Positions 38,876 through 49,703 of a DNA stretch of 64,000 bases are shown here, one piece after another. The notes below the pieces were generated by a model. The model was not told the origin of the DNA. It did no database searches and saw nothing but the letters and a program-made list of their open reading frames with translations. Source of the DNA: Phylloscopus collybita (taxonomy: Eukaryota; Chordata; Aves; Passeriformes; Phylloscopidae); assembly GCA_027886175.1 (NCBI GenBank), contig JAJNNQ010000002.1:7498001-7562000 (forward strand), read 5' to 3'. Position 1 is the stretch's first letter. Each line of letters opens with the position of its first letter. Position numbers and translations under genes: made by a program.

Positions 38876-40755
38876 TCATGGGACCTTGATGCTCAAACCT
38901 ACCCAGGCCTGGCCTTGGGTTCAAAATTTGGCACTGTGAACTTCAGCATGCATGGGCAGATATTGATCACACAGCTGTGACATGGGCCAAACCATTTCTG
39001 CTTCCTTTCCCCCAAATCAGCTTATTCCTTTTCACAGTCTCCAGAACCCTTCTTGTCCTCCCAGGTCTGGGTTTCACGTGGAATTAACCAGATACCATTG
39101 GGGAGTTGTGCTGAACAGCTCTGAACGTCCTGATGCTTCTGGTTCTTGGGAATGGGGCGGCAGTGATCATTTTATGAGTCCCATTAGAAAACAACCCCTG
39201 ATAGACTCCCACAGCCTCAGCCAGAGCTCCTGCTGCTGCTGCCTGCTGCCCTGTCATCCGTGAACCCTGTGGACCAGTTTTGGATTTCCCAAGACAGAAG
39301 TAAATAGTTAAGGCTAGCTCCTCTAGACTTCCTCATTCCTTTCAAGGAAAAAGTCTCTTCATTGCTTGCTCTTTGAATGATGAAGTAAAAGCGAGCGATT
39401 TCTCATCGTTAAATTCTTTGAGCTGCCTGAGGAAGGAAGGAAGAGAAGAGCAACACTTATTTCACAAGGTCCCCTGCAGAAGAGGGGCACCAAGGGTCAC
39501 TTCCTCTCAATCTGTCCCCTCCGAAGGAGAGCAGTCAGGCTGTGTCAATGCCATGGTCCCTTTGTGGCGGGTAGGCAGCCGGAGGTCATCCTGTGCCCCA
39601 GCCCCGCTCTCGCTGGGACGCACACACGCTGCTGAGCCCCGGCTTTCTCTCGCACAGGGGGGGCAGGGGAGATTAGTTCTTTTTTCCTCTCTCTGCTTTG
39701 TGTGGAGGGAACTCACAAGTCACTACCTGGGCCCCTTTCGGAAAGAGACAAAAGCAAAAGGGCAGTCCCTAGGTTGTTGTTTTGGGTTTTTTTTGGGGGT
39801 TTTTTTTTTTTCTGGGGATTTTTCAGGCTGCTGGGACACAGTAGAATTAGCTGAGCAAAGCTTTAAAATCCAAATAAAAGTGAAGTGCTGAAGTACAGGT
39901 TTCGAGCCACTTGGAGGTTTTGGTGACACTCTCAGTGCAGTTGCAAATCCACAGCAAATCCACTGACCTCTCCCTACACATGAGCCTGAAATTTGAGGAA
40001 AACACTGAGCTTCCATGAAATACTTTAAGATAGCAAGGATCATGTGAAATACACTGGAAAATTCAGGTTCTTTGTTATCACACAGGAAACAATAAACAAA
40101 ACCACCTATCCTGCTTGTTGTTTGGGATTTGAATTGTTGCAGGTGGCTCCTTTAGAGCCTGATCTCAATCTTTTGAAATAACTCAGGTGTTCTGGCTGAA
40201 TTTCATGGACTTTGGGTCAGGCTATGACTGGGCTTCTGTCCTTATATTAGTCTCTGGGCAGATCTTTATGGAGCTAATGTGGAATTTAGAGTCAAGAGCT
40301 ACTTTTTCATAGATAACTTCTGTTCAAGTCTTTGGGTCAAATTTTGTTCATATAGAGGCTTGCAGTTTCCAGTGAACTCAATGAGCAAGATTTGCTGCCT
40401 CCAAAGCAGACCCTGGGGAAATAAGCATTGTTTAGCTGCTTACTTTGGAACAAGAATTTGGACCTAAGATGTAACTGGTAAATACTTTTATCTTGTTCAG
40501 ATAAGATAATCCTACAATTTCAGCCTTTACTGTTTTAAGTGACACCAACAACAAACTGCTCAAAAGAGATGTGCAGACTCTCTACATACTCCTAAGACAA
40601 GAGTAAATAATTCCCCACTTGCTGAGTAGAGAAACTAATTCAGCAGCATGAATTAACATATGCCCAGAACCTCCATGTGAACTTACTGGCAAGATTCAAA
40701 ACTCCTTTTGAAACACTCTGAGACTATTTACAGTAGAAGAAATTGTAGTCAAGGC
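38876..40755. other. GC-richer sequence around 39.4-39.8 kb
   Basis: 39471-39540 is copy B of the diverged direct repeat. 39540-39720 is GC-rich with several CpG but without an obvious promoter. A G7 tract lies at 39657-39663, and a T/G-rich stretch at 39780-39825 has G3, G5 and G4 runs in long T spacers. The frame 39373-39891 is open but looks random. Confidence 0.4.
39471..39540. repeat. Diverged direct repeat, copy B
   Basis: Begins CCCCTGCAGA like copy A, then GGGCACCAAGGGTCACTTCC and CCCCTCCGAAGGAGAG. Same orientation as copy A, about 1.2 kb away, with the CR1 in between. Confidence 0.35.
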
Positions 40756-40800
40756 TTCCTTCCTTCCTTCCTTCCTTCCTTCCTTCCTTCCTTCCTTCCT

Positions 40801-40832
<32 letters not shown>

Positions 40833-40835
40833 TCC
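40756..40835. repeat. Compound microsatellite (TTCC)12(TGCC)7
   Basis: Twelve perfect TTCC units (40756-40803) pass directly into seven perfect TGCC units (40804-40831), then one more TTCC. The perfection implies a high mutation rate and likely length polymorphism. The encoded-looking KEGR and PACL repeats in translation are artefacts of this tract. Confidence 0.98.
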
Positions 40836-41400
40836 ATCCTCTCTTAAGGCACTCCTGGCCTTGGGACTGCAGCCTGCACATCAGAATCTGCACTGATATA
40901 ATTCAGGACTTTCCCTTCCAGCTCTTGAGATTACACAGAGTTTCTATAGGAGCAGTAGCACTTAAACGTGGAACAACACAGTTTTTATGGCCTAGGTGAA
41001 ATACATCTTTGTGATGCTGCAAGGTGTGAGCAGTAAATGGTTACAGAATGCTTCCAGTTCCCTGTCTAAGTGTCCTATATTGTTACTCTACAGCATCTCA
41101 CCACAGAAGCTCAGCACTAATGTTGTTCATCAGTGCATCAGAAAACCCCCTTAACAAATGAAGATTTTAGCCTTTGCACATGAAGTGACAGATTATTCCA
41201 CACACACACTGTGCTGCAATGACACAGGTGGGGGTCCTCTGCCAGCACTGAGCCTTCCTCCCCACACACAGAGTCATTCAAGGATGTGAGGGAGGACAGG
41301 GCCCTCTCTCCTGGACAGACACACTTGACTCATTCAAGCGTGAGCTCCTATTTCCACCTGTGCCTGTGGATCCATGTCTTTGCCTTGGAGCATTCCACAC
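40836..41400. other. Unannotated sequence
   Basis: Nothing recognisable. Confidence 0.4.
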
Positions 41401-41930
41401 TTCAAATGGAGCATGTGAAGATTCTTTATTAATTGTGATGGTTTTGTTATTGCCACACAGTGCTGTTTGTTAAGAATACAATAAATTTCACTTATTGCAG
41501 TATCCTTTCCTCCCCTCCCTCCCCAAATGCAAATACAAATCCACTTAAAAAGCGGAGATTGTTTTGACTTCTAACCGAAACTTTTATCCACATAAGAGGA
41601 TAAGAAATTCATTAGCTTAAGTTGTGTGATTGTAACAGCTCATTAGAGAGCACTGTGCCTTTCACAGTGAGCATGCCTCCAGTCTTATGTGGAATCTGTC
41701 AAAGTTGAGGATAAAGGTATGGGACAATTTCACCATCTTGGAAGACAATTTCTGATTTTTAACTATGCAGACCACAGGGTTCATTAAATGATTTTAATGA
41801 ACAGTCACAGGCCTGATATTCAAATCTTCATTTGTCTCTAATTGCAAGCAAAATATGAAATCGCTAAATTGATCATTCTTGACAAGAGAAAAAAATTAGG
41901 GTCATTAATTATGTTTTCAGTTAGTTGTTG
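41401..41930. promoter_or_regulatory. AT-rich CNE-like segment with palindromic TAAT site
   Basis: Rich in ATTA/TAAT words, low in CpG and free of recognisable repeats. TCATTAAA (41781-41788) and TTTAATGA (41793-41800) form a perfect 8-bp inverted repeat around TGAT. That arrangement could bind homeodomain dimers. A further TTAATTATG occurs near 41905. Enhancer function is an inference from composition only. Confidence 0.25.
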
Positions 41931-43440
41931 GGTTGGTTTTTTTTAAGGTAAAATAAATATTTTGATCTCATGTTTGTCTGCTGCAAAATACTGCTGTGAA
42001 AATCCTAACACAGCTTCTCTTCAAACAAGGGGAAGCTGCCACTTCAGACCAGAAGACATAGTAATTAGTCGTACTAATTTGTTAAAATAAAGATAAAGAA
42101 GAGTTCTCAGCCATGTATCAGATCAAAAAAGTTAGCGATACAGTATTTTTTTAATCTATGGGATCTCAGAAGGCATAGCCTTGAAAAGGCAGGTACTTTG
42201 CAACATTTTATAAAATATATGAGGGGAGATTGGAATGTATTTTTCAATCTTCCCCTGGCAGCCTTCACGGCTTTATTCAATTTATGCATCATCTCTTGAA
42301 GTTCAATACAGGGCACTGGGTCCCAAAATGTACTTTGAAGCATCTATAGCAAATCTTCTGATCTCTGCTCTCACTATCTGAGCAACATATGCATTAGAGC
42401 GGAATTTGGGATCAGCTTTTAGGTTGAGGGGTGAAATGCTTACTTAGATAACCCACAGTATCTCAGCTTCAAGAGCAATGTTCAGGTTTGGATAAATGAT
42501 TGCTTTTCATTTTCCCCAAAGATAAAGGATACAGTTTTATACTAGGATTTACAGACCTTTGTACCCACACGGACATCAAGTATTTCTTTTAAAATATATG
42601 TTAAATGCAAAGATTTCAAAAGCAGCTATTTCCTTATGCCATTCTGAAAAATGATACAACTTTACAGAACATCATGATTGCAGTAAGCTACCATCGTGTG
42701 CCTTTAGTAATCAACAAGCTTTTCTGCCTTCACTGCTCTTATTTATCTAAACAAAGCTAAACCCCTTTCCACCTCCTCAAAGAAGGGAAATTACACATTT
42801 TTGCATGTGTAGCAGTACTCCAACAAGAGTTAACAAAACTCCACAAAGGAATTGCATATGGTGAGGCTCAACTCTTTCAGCATTTTTTTGTTTCCAGGTG
42901 CAACTTCTACTACAGCAAATTTTTGGGTTGTTTCCATCACTATTCTGTCACTTGGATTTTTGCTTTTGTTCTCCTGTATGTCACCCGAGAGCAATGACTG
43001 TGTCGTGTGATAAGACAAGCCATGGGCTTGGAAGGGCAAAGGCACAACGCAATGATTATTGCCGGAGGGTGCAATGGAGGGAAAAACAATCTGATTTTTA
43101 AGCTGATTCTCTAAAAGTGATGTGTCATTTATGGAGTATTACAGCACGCTCTCGAGGAGCATTTCTGCTTCTTGAAGACCAAATTAAAAAAAAAAATCCT
43201 GTTTTCCCAAATTACACAGCGATTTGCACTTAAGAATCTTTGTTAGTAAAAAAGAGGGAGAAATTCAGAGAGGTTTTGTGCTAGTGCACCCATGGCATTT
43301 TCCGAGAAAACCTCAAGATGAAGGTGCTTTAAAATAAAAAAAATCCTAAAATTAAACAAACGAGCAGATAAATAACCCACTTCCTACTGCTCAAAGCCCT
43401 CAAGTTTCTCTCCGTTTTACCCAAGACTCACAGTTAAGGA
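41931..43440. other. Unannotated AT-rich sequence
   Basis: No gene. Possible conserved noncoding sequence continues to about 42.7 kb; this is a guess from composition. It leads into the CpG island at 43.45 kb. Confidence 0.4.
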
Positions 43441-43585
43441 TTTTACGGACACACATCCCGAACCACGCAATTCCCTCAGAACCCACCCCGCCGCCGCCCG
43501 CCCTCCCTTTGTGTCGTGCCTCCTGATTGGTCCGTTGTCGGCTGTAAGGCGCGCGCGGATTGGCCGGGCGGTGCGCGCTGTTGCC

Positions 43586-43776
43586 ATGGCTCTGTTGCTA
43601 GGGAGGCTCTGCCGTCTCCAGGCCCTGCAGGAAACATGTCATGAATTATGGATGCTTGGTTTGCTCAAAGAGGGCCTGATCTGTAATGCAGATGAGCCGC
43701 CAGGCCTCCCCCCACCCCCCACCCCCCACCCCGAACCACCCTCCGCCACATCCTCCACCCCCTTTTTCTGCTATAT

Positions 43777-43783
<7 letters not shown>
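43586..43783 (+). CDS. Candidate start-exon ORF, 65 codons
   Basis: ATG at 43586 sits in a strong Kozak context (GCCATGG), within the X-box. The frame runs MALLLGRLCRLQALQETCH, then a Pro-rich stretch caused by the C-tracts, and stops with TAA at 43781. The N-terminus is hydrophobic and basic, loosely like a mitochondrial or signal sequence. The ATG overlaps a transcription-factor motif and the tail is a translated simple repeat, so this may well be noncoding. An exon ending before the C-tract would need a donor that I cannot identify. Confidence 0.15.
43708..43732 (-). other. G-quadruplex motif on the minus strand
   Basis: Plus strand C6-A-C6-A-C6-A-C4: four C-runs with single-A spacers. 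The minus strand is an ideal short-loop G-quadruplex motif immediately inside the promoter region. Confidence 0.75.

Positions 43784-43808
<25 letters not shown>
43782..43808. repeat. Poly-A homopolymer, 27 bp
   Basis: Uninterrupted 27 A, lying between the C-rich and G-rich tracts. Long A runs exclude nucleosomes. Confidence 0.95.
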
Positions 43809-43814
43809 TTAAAT

Positions 43815-43845
43815 GGGGGGGGGGGGGGGGGGGGGCGGGGGGGGG
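43815..43845 (+). other. G21-C-G9 tract, G-quadruplex motif on the plus strand
   Basis: Twenty-one G, one C, nine G. With the C-rich tract 80 bp upstream on the same strand, the two could also pair with each other as a hairpin. Such tracts are error-prone in sequencing and assembly, so the exact length is uncertain. Confidence 0.75.
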
Positions 43846-43930
43846 AAGAAGCGGAGGGCGGGGGGAGGAATCAATTTTAAATCAGAATCCGCCGTTTGCG
43901 CGTCCCCCGCCGCAGCAGTGGCTCCCGAAG

Positions 43931-46900
43931 CCGATGGCATTCTCATGCAAAGGCAGGGCCAGAGGTCACTATCCGTTATTTGTTCAGGAAAAGCTTGTAG
44001 GATTTTTCACTGAACTCCCTGACCTGCTGGGGTATTATTTTTTCCCCCCTCTTTGGTTCAGAGACAAAATAGGATACAAGCAGCAGAAGTGGTATTTTCT
44101 AGCAGTTGGAGAGGAAATGGTCCCCTTGGTGCGTGAGGAACACAGCGGCCAGGCTGGCTTTTCTAGCCTCCTAAAAGATATCTTTGCCCAGACGTGACCC
44201 AAGACCTTCCATTGGCGTGGTTGACGTGGCTCAGGCCTCTGGAAATGGTGCCAGAAGCCTTTGGCTGTGGAGATGTTCCCTGCGAGTGCCACAGCTGTAA
44301 CATGCCTGCTTCACTTCTCCGCAAAACTGGATCTTGTTCCCCACAGATTGCTCCCCAGCTGGAACCCCCACCACGGCTTGAACAAAGCCTCTGGTGCTTC
44401 ATACCTGAATACACAGCTTGCTACAATTCATTTAATTCCCCTAATCTTCTTCGAATAAGAAGTACAGTGGATGTTATGCTACAGAAATATTATTTTCCTA
44501 TACCTAATGAATACTGATGTCAGAAGAGACGCCTTTCTTGTGCTCATGCAGAGTTTAGTCTTGGTTGGGGCTTGTTTTCAAACTAGTGACAAATTGTTTC
44601 AATCCCTTCTGTGTCAAGCCGCCATGGACAAATGTGACTTGAAAAGTTTTTAATTCTAGCAAAAATAATGAACCCGATCCTTGTTTTGAGTGAGATGGTG
44701 TAATTTTGGCCAGATTCAGCTGAGAGTTGGCACCCTTAGCTGTCCAAATACTGACATCAGCAGAGTTCTCTGTACCTTGAAGGTTCATCACTGATGTGAG
44801 AGATGAGATAACCCTGCTTCTCCTCAAAGCCCTGTTTTTCAGAGAAATCCACACTAAACAGTTTACTCAGGAAAGGAAATTACTGAGCAATTAGATGAAT
44901 TTCTACATATTTTGTATTGTGGAATTTTATGCCCTTTTCACCTCAGATCCCGACTAGTTCATGGTTCTTCCTCTGGGAGAAGTAAATACTTGAGTAAGAA
45001 CTCTGAGATGAAGACGAAATATATCCAACCCTCCTGCGATTCACAGTAGAATGATGCCTTGTTTCTAGGATTGTTAAACAAAATGTTCTGTTGTGTAAAA
45101 GCCAAAGAGCACTTAAAAAATAAGAAAGTCTGTGAAACACTGCTTACAGGAGGAGAAAACACTTACGGTGAGCTCTGGCCATCAGGCAGTCCCTAAGAGT
45201 TTCAGCTTCAGTGGTCCTTATGTTTTATTATTTTCTATTATTAAAATGTTTTCTATTGAAGAAAATGATTAAGGCAAAACTGTATTGTCTATCTCACCTG
45301 TTTTTTGAAGAGCTATCATCAAATTCCATTAAAAAAATTCCAGGCTATAGAATTAGAGAACCCACAGTGCTTAAAGTAGAGAAATGTCTGAGATATGTTT
45401 AGCTGAAAACATGGTATTAAAATCTGTATATATGGATATTTTGATTTTTTTTTTGGTGGCAGTGATTCCCTGCAACAATACATTCAAACAAAAGATATGC
45501 TAACAGTTTGCACTTGCAGGAAATGTAGGTCATGTTTTTGTGAACCAAATAATTGTGGCTTACACTTTTCATTTATTGATCTTCATTTTTATGTACAATA
45601 CTTTATATCTAAGGCATTGGATGATGCTTATTCCCACACCTATACAAATACATGCTGCACATACCATGAGATTTGAGATAGCTTTAATAGTCAGCAGAGA
45701 GGCAGCAAATTACTTCTTAAGCACATAACAATTTAAACAAATCCATATTTCCAGTGCTTTAAATGGCCTTAGCATCTCTCCCATGTTTCTATTGAGGAAT
45801 CACAAGAAATTCAACCAGCAGCAGCCAAACCCTTTCTGTAAGTCTGCTGTCAGGTTGTGGAAAGCTCTTGTAATGATGTCTGTAGCACAGATTTTTGCCT
45901 TCATGCATTGGTCCAAACGTAACCAAAATAGTGCTTGAACCTTCATGGCAGAGAGGCCTCAATTCCAGCAAGCCTTGCATCTTCCCCAGGACATTTTCTA
46001 GGCAGTTCCTCAGGAGGAACCTTGCTGAGTTCTTCTGATTAAGATTTTATAATTCCCTTTGCTGTGTTTGTGCACTGAGGGGCAAAGGAGGGGCTGGAGG
46101 CCTTTGGGGTATGGACCTAACAACCTGACTCAAATGGATACAATACATACTGGACAATAGTTTAAGTGTGAGAAGGTCTGGAGCCACCAACAAGGAGAAA
46201 AATGATGCAGGAAGCTTTCACAAAAGAAGCAGCTCTTAAAAAAAGAGGTGAATGAGGAAAGAGAACATTTTGGTGCATGATGAGCGGGATGTTGGTGTGT
46301 GGCCAGGGTGGAGCAGGAGGGAATCTTCAGAAAACAGGAGCAGCTAGGAAAAACAAAGGAAAAATAGTAAACTGTATTTTTTTTTTTTTTGTGGCATCTT
46401 GATTGAAAAAAAAGAATCAAATCTGTTTCCATGGAAAATATAAAGTTATATTTCCCCCCAGATTTTTAATGTTATTGTTTCAGTGGCAGTTTCTTACTTT
46501 TAGAAAAAAAGGGCTTCTTTAAATTTACTTAAAAATTACAAACTTTCTAATGTTCCTTTTCTATTAGTACTGTATAAACAGAAAAGCTTTGCATTTTTAA
46601 CAATAATAGTTTTAAAATAGTGCTTTAGCACAAACATATTATTCAAAAAGATCCTTCTGTAATTTAAAACATTTTTTTCTGAAGTAATTTCAACCAGTTT
46701 ATGCTATCAGTAATCTTCATAGAGTTTACATTAATCCACAAACATTGTATAGTGTGATGAAGTTGATGAGAATCAACAAAGGATAAAGTAGAGTATTGCA
46801 GCCCAGATAAAGAAACCCTCTGTTTAATGCCAGCTGCTCAGGAAATGTCAAAAGTAAAGTGAGTTTCAGGTCAAGGGCACTGGGAACAGTCTGTTAGCAA

Positions 46901-48455
46901 ACCCTAAGACAGGCAGCTCTTGTTATTAGTATGAACAAGGATATGGTGAGTTCTTTTTAATCTATCCCTGGGCCTCCTTCTGGCTTCCCAGACATGAATT
47001 CATCCCATTTGGGCTCACCTCTGTGGGATTGGTGGGAGTTTTTCAAAACATACCCTCTTTGCTCTCTCTAATGTTCCCCATCAGGTTTGTTAAAGGCCAG
47101 GATTTCAGTGAAAATCCTGCTCCTAGGAGACCTGTGGGCTCGCTGCCAGACCTTGAAAGTGAACAAAATCGTGGGCAACTGCTCTTTTTTCCACTTGTCT
47201 TGACAGCAAGGATTTTTTTCACCCCCTTTTTTTTTTTTTTTTTGCCATGTACCTGTGAGTGTACCTTGTTTATCACCACTTAAGGGAGTTTTACCTCTTG
47301 ATACAACACTAAGTTGACAGGTGGAACATCTGAGGAAATAGGACCAAAGTCTGGGCAGGGTAATAACTGGATGAACCTCTCTATTGGTAGTCCTTTCATG
47401 AAGGATGGGGCACTCTCAAGGGACTAGGAAGCAGAGGAGCTGATTTGGGAGAATGAACATGGTATATGCTGATACTACTTGACAAAATGTCCCCAGCAAG
47501 GTGCTACAAAATGAGAAAACCATTGACAACCACTCTGAACAGCAAAGCAGCTTGGCTCTGTGAATTCAGAGCCATAATAGGCACTTTGCTGTAGATGTCC
47601 CATGGATGTGCACCAAAAATACAAGGAATTTTGCAATGATTGTTCAGAATTGTGCAGGTTAACAGCATGGTATGACTCTTTTCTTGCTGATGTTCTTTAT
47701 CCTCTTCAAATTTTCAGGGATCCCTTCAAATGCATGTTTAGTTCTTGAATGCCATGTTTTGGACCAGAGAAAAAAATCCTAGTACAAAACTCTGCAATGT
47801 ATTTTGTAACATGCAAACTGCCAACATGCTGTGGGATATGGCTTGTGCATCTTTATGATACAGCACTAGGTGAAAAACTTCTTCAGTACAAAGTATATAA
47901 GCTTAGCCAGAGCATTAGTGAAACTGATGAGGCCTACTAATTTAGAAATTGTCATAATATGCAAACATGTTCTCACCTTTTATTGTTTGAATAGTGGATA
48001 TTGGGAGATATAGATTGGGAAGGAACAGATGACTCAGAGGCTGCTGGTGCCATAAACTTTACAGTTATTAGAGCCAGACAGTCTTTCAGATTTGGTTTTG
48101 TTTGCAGAATAATTGTCCTGTGAGAAAGAACAACCAATGTGATGCAATCTACTATGGATCCAAACCTTCCTCTCCACAGTGACAGCATTTATTTCATCTT
48201 GTGTTGGATATTTAGAGAGCAGGAATTTACAGCAGATCTAGTGAGCCCAGGCATTGGAGATAAACATTATTTGGCACCCAGTTTGCTTTATCTGTTTAGT
48301 TCTGTCTTCCTTAGACTGAGACAAGCCTATGTCCCGGAAGTAGATGTGTTGGGATCACAAGGCAAAAATTAATATTCTGTCAGTGTATTGTGTGATCCAG
48401 GCTCTTCAAGAAACTCACTTTATACCTGTTTCAAAAGATCTCTGTACAAAGCAGC
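43931..48455. other. Unannotated sequence
   Basis: No gene is supported. 46400-46900 is AT-rich with T/A runs and CNE-like words. A T17 run lies at 47227-47243. I found no plausible second exon for the 43.5-kb promoter on either side. Confidence 0.4.
47227..47243. repeat. Poly-T homopolymer, 17 bp
   Basis: Uninterrupted 17 T. Confidence 0.95.
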
Positions 48456-49703
48456 CAGAGGATCAGGCCTAGCCAGTAAGGGTTTATGAAATTCAGGCCT
48501 TGCTTGACCAAGCTCATCTCCTCCTATGACAAGATGGCCCAAGTGGGTGAGGGAAAGGCTGTAGGTGTTTACCTGGACTCTAGTAGAGCCTTTTACACAA
48601 TTTCCCATAGCATTCTCCTCTAGAAACTGGCTGCTCATGGCTTGAACATGTGCTCTGTTTACTGGATAAAAACTGGCTGGTTGGCCAGGCCCAGAGAGTG
48701 GTGTGGAATGGAGTTACATTCAGCTGGTGGCTGGTCACCAGTACTGGGGTAAATTTTACTTAATATCTCTATCAGTGACCTAGATGAGGGGATTGAGTGT
48801 GCCCTTAGACGCTTTGCAAGTGACACCAAGTTGGGTGGGAGTGTTGATCTGCTGGAGAGCAGAAAGGGTTTGCAGAGGGATCTGGACAGCCTGGACTGAT
48901 GGACCAAGGCCAGTGGTATGAGATTGAACAAGGCCAAGTGCTGTGTCCTGCATTTGGGTCACAACAACCCCAGGCAGTGCTACAGGCTGGGGCAGAGTGG
49001 CTGGAAAGTGGCCCTGTAGGAAAGGACTTGGGGGTGCTGGTCAGCAGCTGAACATGAGCCAGGTGTGCCCAGATGGCCAAGAAAGCCAAAGGCATCCTGG
49101 CCTATATCAGAAATGGCCAGCAGGATCAGGGCAGTGATTGTCCCTCTGTACTGGGCACTGGTGAGGCTGCACTTCTAATCCTGGATTGTGTTTTGGGGCC
49201 CTCACTACAAGAAAGACTTGTAGTCTTTCTTGTAGTGAAGGGCCCAAAATGTTGGAGAGTGTCCAGAGAAGGGCAACAAAGCTGGTGAAGGGTCAGAAGC
49301 ACAAATATTATGAGTAGCGGCTGAGGGAACTGATGTTGTTTAGCCTGGATAAAAAGAAGCTCAGGGAAGACCTTATCACTCCCTACAACTGCCTGAAAGA
49401 AGGGTATAGCCAGGTGGGGGTCAGTCTCTCCTCCCAAGGAATATGCAACAGGACAAGAGGCCACAGCCTCAACTTGCACCAGGGGAGGATTTTGACTGCA
49501 TATTAAGAAAAATGTTTTCTCTTCAAGGGTTGTCAAGCACTGGAACAGGCTGCCCAGGGAAGTGGTGGAATCAACACCCCTAGAGGTATTTGAAAGATGT
49601 GTAGATGTGGCACTTAAGGACTGGTGGTGGAGTTGGCAGTGCTGGGTTAAGGGTTGGACTCACTGATCTTAAAGGTCTTTTCCAGCCTAAAAGATTCTGT
49701 GAA
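48456..49703 (+). mobile_element. CR1 LINE with partial reverse transcriptase, dead copy
   Basis: This is the longest repeat copy. It covers the last part of CR1 ORF2 and the 3' end. Palm motif A is present as YLDSSRAFYT (about 48570-48600; consensus YLDFSKAFDT). An in-frame TAG follows at 48621. The VPQG motif B region is lost in a short deletion near 48739-48745. Motif C is changed from FADD to FASD (TTT GCA AGT GAC, 48813-48824), removing a catalytic aspartate. Later words HNN (about 48960), the [14 protein letters not shown] segment near 49540 and the 3' end (GATCTTAAAGGTCTTTTCCA, AAGATTCTGTG) follow in normal order. Full-length CR1 is about 4.5 kb, so this copy is 5' truncated. It cannot encode an active enzyme. 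An inverted hairpin is embedded at 49191-49249. Confidence 0.93.
49191..49249. repeat. 28-bp inverted repeat with 3-nt loop inside the CR1
   Basis: Left arm 49191-49218, loop TGT 49219-49221, right arm 49222-49249. 26 of 28 positions are complementary. The left arm is normal CR1 sequence (GGGGCCCTCACTACAAGAAA); the right arm is its inverted copy in place of the expected following words. This is the signature of a template switch or snap-back during copying. Confidence 0.9.

Larger units (their letters stand above)
43460..43930. promoter_or_regulatory. CpG-island promoter with paired CCAAT boxes and X-box
   Basis: CpG and G+C rise sharply between 43470 and 43640 and again at 43850-43925. Two inverted CCAAT boxes (ATTGG at 43526-43530 and 43559-43563) are 33 bp apart, close to three helical turns and typical of NF-Y promoters. 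GTTGCCATGGC (43580-43590) matches 11 of 14 positions of the palindromic RFX X-box, and a second half-site GTTGCTAGG lies at 43594-43602. There is no TATA box. NF-Y with RFX is common at TATA-less housekeeping and ciliary promoters. Transcription could go either way; on the minus strand a donor-like ACT/GTGAGT lies about 90 bp beyond the island core, while on the plus strand no consensus donor is obvious. The target gene is not identified. Confidence 0.65.

Noticed and set aside
39373..39891. 172-codon open frame
   Set aside because: No domain, and it crosses the diverged direct repeat and a T/G-rich tract; no splice support.
40696..40896. Proteins with GRKE or PSFL repeats
   Set aside because: They are translations of the TTCC/TGCC microsatellite.
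43686..44013. Gly-rich and Pro-rich frames near the promoter
   Set aside because: They are translations of the C, A and G homopolymer tracts.
48420..49300. Several short frames at 48.4-49.3 kb considered as a gene
   Set aside because: All are fragments of the decayed CR1 reverse-transcriptase frame or its antisense.
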